From NCBI GenBank assembly GCA_031275955.1, contig JAISNZ010000170.1, forward strand, positions 1 through 7,657: a DNA stretch of 7,657 bases. Direction: 5' to 3'. Position 1 is the first letter of the stretch. Every line of letters begins with the position of its first letter. Shown in pieces: positions 1 to 5,295 of the stretch. The notes under the pieces are model-generated. The model saw nothing but the letters and a program-made list of their open reading frames with translations. It was not told where the DNA came from and searched no databases. The DNA is from Desulfovibrio sp. (GTDB taxonomy: Bacteria > Desulfobacterota > Desulfovibrionia > Desulfovibrionales > Desulfovibrionaceae). The position numbers were made by a program, and so were the translations under genes.

Positions 1-43
1 CCTTTCGCCCCCCCCGGCACAGCCGACAAATCTCCTCAATTTC

Positions 44-69
44 CCTGCGGTCGCACGGGCGGCCGCAGG
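44..69. repeat. Inverted repeat upstream of ilvC
   Basis: Arms CCTGCGG (44-50) and CCGCAGG (63-69) enclose a 12-base loop. The first 113 bases hold no gene I can support. They contain this dyad, a run of eight C (8-15) and the ilvC ribosome binding site. The dyad could be the end signal of an upstream transcript or part of an ilvC leader. No U-run follows it, and I found no convincing promoter: the TTGATT at 76-81 and TATGTT at 94-99 are only 12 bases apart. Confidence 0.3.
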
Positions 70-113
70 CTGGCCTTGATTCAACACTTCCTGTATGTTA
101 CCAAGGAGCAGGC

Positions 114-1106
114 ATGAAAGTTTATTACGAGAAAGATGCGGATCTTGGCGTCCTGAAGGGCAAGGTCATCGCCATTGTCGGCTATGGCAGCCAGGGGCAC
201 GCCCATGCCCAGAACCTGCGCGATGCCGGCCTTGAGGTCATTGTGGCCCAACGCCCGGGCAGCGCCAATTTTGAGCTGGCCAGGGAACACGGTTTCGCCC
301 CCATGCCGGTCGCGGACGCGTCCGCCAAGGCGGATCTGATTATGATCCTGCTGCCGGATCAGCATCAGGCGGCCGTGTACGAAAAGGATATCCGCCCGCA
401 TCTGACGGCTGGCAAGACCCTGCTTTTCGCCCATGGGTTCAACATTCATTTCGGCCAGATTGAGCCGCCCCGTGACGTGGATGTGTTGCTCATCGCCCCC
501 AAGGGACCGGGACATCTGGTGCGCCGCACCTACCTGGAGGGCATCGGCGTGCCCTGTCTGGTCGCCGTGCATCAGGACCACTCCGGCGCGGCCCTGGCAA
601 AGGGGCTGGCCTACGCCCGAGGGATTGGCGGCACCCGCACAGGGGTCATTGAGACCACATTTCGCGAAGAAACCGAGACGGATCTTTTCGGTGAGCAGGC
701 GGTTCTCTGCGGCGGTCTTTCCGCCCTCATCCAGGCCGGCTTCGAGACCCTGGTGGAAGCCGGGTACGCCCCGGAGATGGCCTACTTTGAATGCCTGCAC
801 GAGGTCAAACTCATCGTGGACCTCATCTATGAGGGCGGCCTTGCCAGGATGCGCTATTCCATCAGCGATACCGCCGAATACGGGGACTACACCGTGGGGC
901 CGCGCATTGTCACCCAGGAGACGAAAAAGGCCATGCGGGATGTCCTGAGGGAGATCCAGACCGGCGTTTTCGCCCGGAACTTTATTTTGGAGAACAAGGC
1001 GGGCATGGCCAGTTTCAAAACCATGCGCCGTCTTCAGGCCGATCATCCAGTGGAGCGGGTGGGCAAGGAACTGCGCAAGATGATGCCCTGGCTGGAGAAA
1101 AGGTAA
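114..1106 (+). CDS. ilvC: Ketol-acid reductoisomerase (NADP+), class I
   Basis: Second enzyme of branched-chain amino acid synthesis. It isomerises and reduces 2-acetolactate or 2-aceto-2-hydroxybutyrate to the dihydroxy acids leading to valine, leucine and isoleucine, using NADPH and Mg2+ in the cytoplasm. The 330-residue length is that of the short class I form. The Rossmann loop G-Y-G-S-Q-G is at residues 23-28, and R47 and S50 in the following AQRPGS segment fit NADPH phosphate binding. H107 lies in AHGFNIHF. The metal and substrate acids are all present: D190, E194, E226 and E230, with S251. The ATG at 114 is set by AAGGAG at 103-108, five bases upstream. The reading frame is open to the window edge, but the family start and the ribosome site both support 114. 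The gene converges on fixX with 45 bases between stops. ilvB and ilvN often precede ilvC, but nothing upstream is visible here. Confidence 0.98.
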   Translation: MKVYYEKDADLGVLKGKVIAIVGYGSQGHAHAQNLRDAGLEVIVAQRPGSANFELAREHGFAPMPVADASAKADLIMILLPDQHQAAVYEKDIRPHLTAGKTLLFAHGFNIHFGQIEPPRDVDVLLIAPKGPGHLVRRTYLEGIGVPCLVAVHQDHSGAALAKGLAYARGIGGTRTGVIETTFREETETDLFGEQAVLCGGLSALIQAGFETLVEAGYAPEMAYFECLHEVKLIVDLIYEGGLARMRYSISDTAEYGDYTVGPRIVTQETKKAMRDVLREIQTGVFARNFILENKAGMASFKTMRRLQADHPVERVGKELRKMMPWLEKR

Positions 1107-1115
1107 GCGGCGCTT

Positions 1116-1145
1116 CTTCCCTTCCGGCCTGGGCCGGAAGGGAAG
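1116..1145. terminator. Shared hairpin between converging ilvC and fixX
   Basis: A near-continuous 14-bp inverted repeat: arm CTTCCCTTCCGGCC (1116-1129), a two-base centre, and its exact complement (1132-1145). It fills the 45-base space between the ilvC stop (1106) and the fixX stop (1152). It is symmetrical, so it can fold in transcripts from either side, as expected for a bidirectional terminator of converging genes. Neither side carries a proper U-run: the plus side continues CTGTCTTC and the minus side AAGCG. It may therefore act as a 3'-end stabiliser or depend on another factor rather than being a textbook intrinsic terminator. Confidence 0.65.
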
Positions 1146-1151
1146 CTGTCT

Positions 1152-1433
1152 TCAGCCCCAGCGGTATTGGACGCCGAAGGAAGGGCGGGGGTGGTTCCAT
1201 TCCATGGCGCCGGGCTTGTGGGCCGTGGCCACGCGGCAGGTGCCGCATTCCAGGCAGCCGGCGAACTCAAAGGCCAGAGTGCCTTTTTCGTCCAGGGTAT
1301 AGAGCCCCGCGGGACAGACCACAGTCAGGGCCTTGATGGTTTCGGCGTCCATCTTTTCCGGATGGATGACAATGTGGGGGTTGCCTTCGTCCACGACAAA
1401 CTTGTTGAGGGAGAGTTTTTGCGCTACATTCAT
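1152..1433 (-). CDS. fixX: FixX, ferredoxin-like partner of FixC
   Basis: Small iron-sulphur protein of 93 residues, close to the usual size for FixX/YdiT. It passes electrons between the EtfAB (FixAB) flavins and the FixC/quinone branch. Known FixC plus FixX together correspond to one ETF:quinone oxidoreductase whose Fe-S domain is split off. The [4Fe-4S] ligands are visible: C40 in the VCPAG segment, and C60, C63 and C66 in a C-x2-C-x2-C group (GCLECGTC). The acidic N-terminal half and the C-terminal tail (W-N-H-P-R-P-S-F-G) are typical of FixX. The start overlaps the fixC stop by one base (TGATG on the minus strand), so translation is probably coupled to fixC. A weak GAGGG lies upstream inside fixC. 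It is the last gene of the minus-strand run. Confidence 0.95.
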   Translation of the reverse strand: MNVAQKLSLNKFVVDEGNPHIVIHPEKMDAETIKALTVVCPAGLYTLDEKGTLAFEFAGCLECGTCRVATAHKPGAMEWNHPRPSFGVQYRWG

Positions 1434-2716
1434 CAGAGTGCCCTCGATCCCTTGAGGCCGTCCATGAGCAGGCCAAAGGGTCCTGCTTTGAAGATTTTGG
1501 GAAGCGTTTTCCGGATGATCAGCCGGGACGGTCCGGAAACGGTAAAGATGTCGGCGAGGACATTGGCCGCCAGTTCCGGGTAGGCCTTGTACAGCCGTTT
1601 GGTATGCTCGATGAAGGCGGGGGCGTGTTTGTGCGTCTTCATGTCCTTCAGGACGTAGCTCTTTTCCAGGCGGCTGACGTAACCGGAAAGAACGGCATTG
1701 GAGAAGTCGTTTTTCTCCCTGGCCTCAATCACGGTTTCCGCGGCCAACTGGCCCGAGGCGATGGCATAATCCATGCCGCGGACAGTATAGGCCAGGTTCA
1801 GACAGAAGCCGGCCGCATCGCCCAGAAGGAGCACGTTGTCGCGGCTCAGGGTGGGGATCATGCGCAAACCTCCTTCCGGCACCAGATGGGCGGCGTATTC
1901 CACCACCGTGCCCCCGGCCAGGAGGGGTTTGACGGGCGCGCTTTCCCGGAAGGCTTCCATCAGATCGGGCAGTCTGAGGCTGGAGGTTGTCAGGCCCCCC
2001 ACGGTCATGACCAGGCCGATGCTGACGGTGTCCTTGTTCGTGTACAGGAAACCGCCGCCGACCAGGGCGTTGGACGGGGTGCCCGCGAAGAGGTGGGCAA
2101 CGCCTTCGCCGTCGTTGAGGCCGAAGCGCTCGTTGATCGCCCCCTTGGGCAGTTCCACGATTTCCTTGCAGCCCACGGCCACCTGATGGGGAGAAAGTTC
2201 CTCCTTCATTCCGGCCTTTTGTCCGAGCAGGCTGTTGACTCCGTCGGCCAGGAGAACGACGTCACTGGTCAGTTCATCCTCCCCGGCGCGGATGCCGATA
2301 ATTTTGTCGCCGTCCCGGAGCAGGTCGTCGGCTACCGCCGGGCAGACCACATCGCAGCCGGCTTCTTCCGCCTTGGCAGCGAGCCAGGGGTCGAAGTTGG
2401 CCCGCATCACGGAGTACGAGGCGCTGGCCGGGTTTTTGAGGCGGTCGGAAGCGAACTCCACCGTGAAACAGCTTTCAGCGGTCATCATGGAGATGCGTTC
2501 TTTCACGATTTTGCGCTCCACCGGGGCGGAATCGGCAAAACCGGGGAAGATCTTCTCCAGACTGTGACTGTACAGGCGCCCGCCGGTGACGTTTTTGGAG
2601 CCCACGGCCTCGCCGCGTTCAATGACAAGAACGCTGAGTCCAGCTTTGGCCATACAGTATGCGGCGGTACTCCCGGAAAGGCCCGCGCCTACAACAATGG
2701 CATCATAATCAGCCAT
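1433..2716 (-). CDS. fixC: FixC, flavoprotein dehydrogenase / ETF:quinone oxidoreductase-like
   Basis: FAD-containing protein of 427 residues (about the size of E. coli FixC). It accepts electrons from the FixAB flavoprotein and is thought to deliver them to the quinone pool at the membrane with FixX. The N-terminal FAD dinucleotide-binding loop G-A-G-L-S-G is at residues 10-15, with the acidic ribose-binding E33 at the end of the second strand. An LLADG segment at 155-159 and the second FAD motif LLLGDAAGF at 296-304 follow the geranylgeranyl reductase/ETF-QO pattern. There is no signal peptide or obvious membrane span. The frame is open 47 codons further upstream, but AAGGAG (2724-2729) seven bases before 2716 and the family N-terminus place the start here. 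It overlaps fixX by one base and is separated from fixB by a structured 228-base gap. Confidence 0.96.
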   Translation of the reverse strand: MADYDAIVVGAGLSGSTAAYCMAKAGLSVLVIERGEAVGSKNVTGGRLYSHSLEKIFPGFADSAPVERKIVKERISMMTAESCFTVEFASDRLKNPASASYSVMRANFDPWLAAKAEEAGCDVVCPAVADDLLRDGDKIIGIRAGEDELTSDVVLLADGVNSLLGQKAGMKEELSPHQVAVGCKEIVELPKGAINERFGLNDGEGVAHLFAGTPSNALVGGGFLYTNKDTVSIGLVMTVGGLTTSSLRLPDLMEAFRESAPVKPLLAGGTVVEYAAHLVPEGGLRMIPTLSRDNVLLLGDAAGFCLNLAYTVRGMDYAIASGQLAAETVIEAREKNDFSNAVLSGYVSRLEKSYVLKDMKTHKHAPAFIEHTKRLYKAYPELAANVLADIFTVSGPSRLIIRKTLPKIFKAGPFGLLMDGLKGSRAL

Positions 2717-2729
2717 AATTTTTCTCCTT

Positions 2730-2755
2730 TTACCGATTTCCGCAGAAAACGGTAA
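2730..2755 (-). promoter_or_regulatory. Hairpin abutting the fixC ribosome binding site
   Basis: Arms TTACCG (2730-2735) and CGGTAA (2750-2755) pair. After one A/A mismatch, TTTC (2737-2740) and GAAA (2745-2748) also pair, closing on a four-base loop. On the fixC mRNA the last base of this stem touches the AAGGAG ribosome site at 2724-2729. The structure itself leaves the ribosome site single-stranded but could compete with other pairings in the leader. A role in fixC translation is inference. Confidence 0.4.
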
Positions 2756-2794
2756 TCCTCGGCCGCAGGGCCGATGCGCCGTAGCGATGCATGA

Positions 2795-2853
2795 GTCAGC
2801 CGGAGAACAGGATTTCGGCTGACGTTCCTGGGAAAAAAATCGTCTTTTTTCCC
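2795..2853. repeat. Two dyads in the fixB-fixC gap
   Basis: The first is an 8-bp repeat, GTCAGCCG (2795-2802) with CGGCTGAC (2816-2823) and a 13-base loop. The second is an A/T-rich repeat, GGGAAAAAA (2830-2838) with TTTTTTCCC (2845-2853) and a six-base loop. They lie back to back between the large stop-proximal hairpin of fixB and the hairpin next to the fixC ribosome site. The A/U stem is unlike a terminator, because the U-run is inside the stem and closed by C residues. No clear promoter for fixC was found in this gap. Confidence 0.45.
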
Positions 2854-2872
2854 TCATATCTCAGTACGAAGG

Positions 2873-2940
2873 CTGTCTTCTCCCGCGGCGCCGCATTCCG
2901 GAAAGGGGGATGAGATCTGACTGGCCGCGGGAGAAGACAG
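2873..2940. repeat. Large 17-bp stem-loop just after the fixB stop
   Basis: A perfect 17-bp inverted repeat: arm CTGTCTTCTCCCGCGGC (2873-2889) and its exact complement (2924-2940), with a 34-base loop that itself contains TTCCGGAA and AGATCT palindromes. On the minus strand it begins four bases after the fixB stop codon (2945-2947). No U-run follows (the minus strand continues CCTTCGTACTGAG). It is too long and too exact to be chance in a gap of this size. It may be a partial terminator, an RNase processing site or a 3'-end stabiliser for fixAB mRNA. Confidence 0.75.
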
Positions 2941-2944
2941 GAGC

Positions 2945-3874
2945 CTATCCGTTAATCGCCTTCAGCAGGGCGGGAATCACTTCCTTCCAGTCTCCGACGA
3001 TATAGTAGTCGGAATTTTGGTGAAAGAGGGCTTCCGGGTCCTTGTTGACGGCGACAATGGTCTTGGCGTCGCGCACTCCGTAAAGATGCTGGGCCTGACC
3101 GGAAATGCCTATGGCCAGATACAGCTGGGGTTTGATCTGCTGTCCGGAAATGCCCACATAGCATTCTTCCGGCATCCACTTGAAGAATTCGGCAATGGGA
3201 CGGGAACAGGCGACTTCCGCGCCAATGGCCCTGGCCAGGGTCCGGGCATGTTCAATGTCCGCCTGATCGGCAAAGCCGCGCCCGACGCTGACGATTTTGG
3301 CTGCCTCGCCGATGTTGACGCTCTGGCTCTCTTTGGGCTTGCGGGCGGTTACGGCGGGGGTGTTACCGGCGAGGGGCAGGGTATCCACAGGACCGCTTCT
3401 GGAGGCGTCGGCGGAAGCGGGCTCATAATCTTTGGCCCCCATGGTGACCAGGACGGTTTCCGCTGTGGCGCTGGCGTTTTTTGCCGCAAGGCCGCCAAAG
3501 ACCATGGTGTTCCCGCTCACGCAATCCCCGGAGACGGAGATGCCTTTTCCTTCCGAGAAGCAGGGGGCGTCAAGCAGGGCGGCCAGTTGGGCGGCCACGT
3601 CACGGCAACGGCGGCTGGCGCTCAGAAGGATGAGGGCTGGTTTGTCGGCTTTGGCTTTTTCCGCCAGGGCGGGGACATATCCTTCCCAGATGGCGTTCGC
3701 GGGCAGAGGCAGGAAGAAGGCGGAGGAAGCCCCGTGGGCGATGGCGCCTTTGGCCTCGCTTTCCCCGCCATTGACAAAGGCCACGATTTTCGCCTCTTTG
3801 TTGATGGTCTGAGCGCCGGCGATCAGGACGGCGGCCCAGGGAAGATTTTCGGCAATTACCCAGATATCACGCAT
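2945..3874 (-). CDS. fixB: FixB, electron transfer flavoprotein alpha subunit
   Basis: Alpha subunit of the FixAB/EtfAB flavoprotein, 309 residues. It pairs with FixA and binds FAD, moving electrons between acyl-CoA or NADH oxidation and FixC. The N-terminal ETF domain (about 1-180) has the IWVIAE start and LILLSASRRCRDVAAQLAALL at 81-101. The conserved C-terminal FAD domain begins at SVGRGF (196-201). It continues with C-S-R-P (223-226), G-I-S-G-Q-Q-I-K-P-Q-L-Y (241-252), AIGISGQAQH (254-263), the IVAVNKDPEALF stretch (273-284) and DYYIVGD (289-295), all signatures of EtfA. The start at 3874 has AAGGAG (3881-3886) six bases upstream. It follows fixA after 66 bases that contain a hairpin, which is unusual for subunits needed in equal amounts. 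Confidence 0.97.
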   Translation of the reverse strand: MRDIWVIAENLPWAAVLIAGAQTINKEAKIVAFVNGGESEAKGAIAHGASSAFFLPLPANAIWEGYVPALAEKAKADKPALILLSASRRCRDVAAQLAALLDAPCFSEGKGISVSGDCVSGNTMVFGGLAAKNASATAETVLVTMGAKDYEPASADASRSGPVDTLPLAGNTPAVTARKPKESQSVNIGEAAKIVSVGRGFADQADIEHARTLARAIGAEVACSRPIAEFFKWMPEECYVGISGQQIKPQLYLAIGISGQAQHLYGVRDAKTIVAVNKDPEALFHQNSDYYIVGDWKEVIPALLKAING

Positions 3875-3910
3875 GGAATACTCCTTGTATTCAGAAAGTG
3901 GTGCGGCTCT

Positions 3911-3936
3911 GCATCCGGGAAGGACGGGCCGGATGC
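3911..3936. repeat. 8-bp hairpin between fixA and fixB
   Basis: Arms GCATCCGG (3911-3918) and CCGGATGC (3929-3936) with a ten-base loop. On the minus strand the stem starts four bases past the fixA stop (3941-3943) and ends 24 bases before the fixB ribosome site. No U-run follows. It belongs to the set of stop-proximal hairpins seen through this operon. Confidence 0.6.
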
Positions 3937-3940
3937 GGGG

Positions 3941-4726
3941 TTACAGGATTCCGTCCGTGGACAGTTGTTTGATCAGCGCCTTGGCGGCGTCGTCAATGCT
4001 GGTGCCTTCGGGGTTCAGGCGCACAACCTTGCGTTTGGATTCGGGCGCCAGGACGCTGTTGATCGTGAACAGAGGCTTCACGGCGTCGGCGGAGAGGCCG
4101 ATGCCCGCAAGGGTCAGGGCGTTGGCGGGTTTTTTCTTGGCCCCGAGAATGTCCTTCACGCTGGGGATGGGCGCGTCCTTGACCTCCGGAACCGTGGAAA
4201 TGACAACCGGAGGCTTGACGGAGACCACTTCCGTGCCGTCGGCCATCTTGCGGTCCAGAGTCAGGCTGTCGCCGGCGACGGAAATGGCGGCAACGCCGGA
4301 GACGGAGGGATACCCCAGCAGGGCGGCCAGACGGGGGCCGGTCTGCTGCGCGAATTCATCGCTGGAAGCCTCCGAGCAGAGGATGACGTCCACATCCCCG
4401 ATGTTTTTGATCATGGCCGCCAGAACCTTGGAGGTCGTGCTGGAGTCGGCGGAGGCCATGACGGCGTCATCCAGATAGTAGACGGCATCCGGACCACGGG
4501 ACAGGGCATCTTTGCTGGAGCCTTCCGTGACGGTTCCGCAGGTCACGCCGACAACTGCGGAGGCGCCTGCCTGGGCCTTCAGGGCGACGCCGGCGGCCAG
4601 AGTATTGCGATCGTATTCGCTGACCTGGGGTTTGCTCTTTTCCAGATCCAATTCGCGGGATTTTTCGTTCACGCGGATATCGGTATCGGAAAGAACCCAT
4701 TTGTAACACACGGCAATCTTTTTCAT
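3941..4726 (-). CDS. fixA: FixA, electron transfer flavoprotein beta subunit
   Basis: Beta subunit of the FixAB flavoprotein, 261 residues. In bifurcating EtfAB proteins this subunit carries the second FAD, which takes electrons from NADH. Ordinary EtfB binds AMP there instead, and which applies here cannot be settled by eye. The pattern follows FixA/YdiQ: an MKKIAVCYKW start, YDRN (38-41) and LSRGPDAVYYLDD (75-87). After these come VILCSEASSDEFAQQTGPRLAALLGYP in pieces over 114-140, the PPVV segment (172-175), and PSVKDILGAKKKP (188-200). GAGGA (4731-4735) lies four bases before the ATG at 4726. It is 98 bases downstream of the maoC-like gene. FixX and FixC in the same run argue for the Fix type rather than the standalone EtfAB type. 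Confidence 0.96.
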   Translation of the reverse strand: MKKIAVCYKWVLSDTDIRVNEKSRELDLEKSKPQVSEYDRNTLAAGVALKAQAGASAVVGVTCGTVTEGSSKDALSRGPDAVYYLDDAVMASADSSTTSKVLAAMIKNIGDVDVILCSEASSDEFAQQTGPRLAALLGYPSVSGVAAISVAGDSLTLDRKMADGTEVVSVKPPVVISTVPEVKDAPIPSVKDILGAKKKPANALTLAGIGLSADAVKPLFTINSVLAPESKRKVVRLNPEGTSIDDAAKALIKQLSTDGIL

Positions 4727-4788
4727 GAATTCCTCACACGAAAGGTAAAGGATGATTCGAAAACGGGCGGTTAACCCGCGCCACGAAC

Positions 4789-4818
4789 AAAAAAATTATT
4801 TTCCCGCCGGGAACGGCG
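4789..4818 (-). terminator. Weak hairpin plus U-run after the MaoC-type gene
   Basis: On the minus strand a 5-bp stem CGCCG/CGGCG (4805-4809 and 4814-4818) with a four-base loop starts six bases past the stop at 4825. It is followed nine bases later by seven consecutive U residues (plus-strand A-run 4789-4795). The distance between stem and U-run is larger than normal, so this is at most a leaky terminator. The surrounding AT-rich patch could also serve a promoter for fixABCX, but I see no pair of boxes at correct spacing. Confidence 0.3.
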
Positions 4819-4824
4819 CTGCGC

Positions 4825-5238
4825 TCAGACATTGAAGAGAAGGAGACCCTCGCCTTCAACGACCACCTCGCCGTTCTGGTTTTCCACCCAGTTCTTCATG
4901 GTGACGCGCTTTTTGGCGTCGTTCTTTTCCTGCACCTCCGCCCAGGCGGTCAGGGTATCGCCCAGGAAAACCGGGCGGCGGAATTTCAGGCTCTGGGTCA
5001 TATAGACAGCGCCCATGCCCGGGATTTTGGTTCCGTGGACGGCGCTGATCAGCCCGGCGCTGATCATGCCGTGGGCGATCCGTTTTCCGAAGGGGGTGGT
5101 TTTGGCAAACTCCTCGTCCAGATGCAAGGGGTTATGATCGTTGCTTACGTCGGCAAAGGACTCCACGACGTCGGCTGTGATCGTTTTGCTGATGCTGTCT
5201 TTGGCGCCTACCGTCAGGGTGGCGTATGTCCAGGCCAT
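4825..5238 (-). CDS. MaoC/PhaJ-type (R)-specific enoyl-CoA hydratase
   Basis: Single hot-dog fold hydratase of 137 residues, about the size of PhaJ. This family reversibly hydrates trans-2-enoyl-CoA to (R)-3-hydroxyacyl-CoA in the cytoplasm. The hydratase-2 signature is intact: F28-A-D-V-S-N-D34-H-N-P-L-H39, whose Asp and His match the catalytic pair D31/H36 of Aeromonas PhaJ. The downstream GKRIAHGMISAGLIS stretch and the later FRRPVFLGDTL stretch are typical of MaoC dehydratases. The start at 5238 has AGGAGG (5244-5249) five bases upstream. It sits between the CoA-transferase and fixA, so it probably works on the acyl-CoA made by its neighbours. (R) rather than (S) stereochemistry is a family expectation. 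Substrate chain length is unknown, and some MaoC proteins act on other acyl-CoAs. Confidence 0.92.
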   Translation of the reverse strand: MAWTYATLTVGAKDSISKTITADVVESFADVSNDHNPLHLDEEFAKTTPFGKRIAHGMISAGLISAVHGTKIPGMGAVYMTQSLKFRRPVFLGDTLTAWAEVQEKNDAKKRVTMKNWVENQNGEVVVEGEGLLLFNV

Positions 5239-5264
5239 AAGATCCTCCTGGGAAAGTCGTGTCC

Positions 5265-5288
5265 GCGGGCTTCCCGCGGGAAGCCCGC
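5265..5288. repeat. Perfect 24-base palindrome after the CoA-transferase stop
   Basis: Arms GCGGGCTTCCCG (5265-5276) and its exact complement (5277-5288) meet without a spacer. As RNA this folds to about ten pairs with a four-base loop. On the minus strand it starts seven bases past the TAA at 5296-5298 and ends 15 bases before the ribosome site of the MaoC-type gene. No U-run follows. As DNA it could also be a dimeric protein site. It belongs to the series of stop-proximal hairpins. Confidence 0.65.
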
Positions 5289-5295
5289 CGGGCGG

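Noticed and set aside
76..99. Promoter TTGATT/TATGTT ahead of ilvC
   Set aside because: The spacer is 12 bases, too short for sigma70, and the -10 box would overlap the leader just before the ribosome site.
1..117. Tail of an upstream gene ending at TGA 115-117, overlapping the ilvC ATG
   Set aside because: The frame is open but the 38 visible residues look like no IlvN/IlvH or other tail I know, and short open frames are common at this GC content.
81..1046. Minus-strand open frame of 321 codons opposite ilvC
   Set aside because: ilvC has every catalytic residue on the plus strand. The antisense frame has no motif and no plausible start context.
1604..2755. Plus-strand open frame of 383 codons opposite fixC
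   Set aside because: Same antisense artefact of third-position GC bias. The fixC protein has full family motifs in the other strand.
2761..2769. Repeat GGCCGCAGG shared with positions 61-69
   Set aside because: Nine GC-rich bases shared twice in 7.6 kb of GC-rich DNA is expected by chance, and flanks differ.
2717..2857. N-terminal extension of FixC by 47 residues
   Set aside because: The FAD-binding fold starts at residue 3 of the shorter form, a strong ribosome site precedes 2716, and the extension reads through the dyads of the gap.
3017..4774. Plus-strand open frame of 585 codons opposite fixB and fixA
   Set aside because: It is an antisense shadow of two clear genes and runs through their intergenic gap. 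Its composition is low-complexity and it has no recognisable domain.
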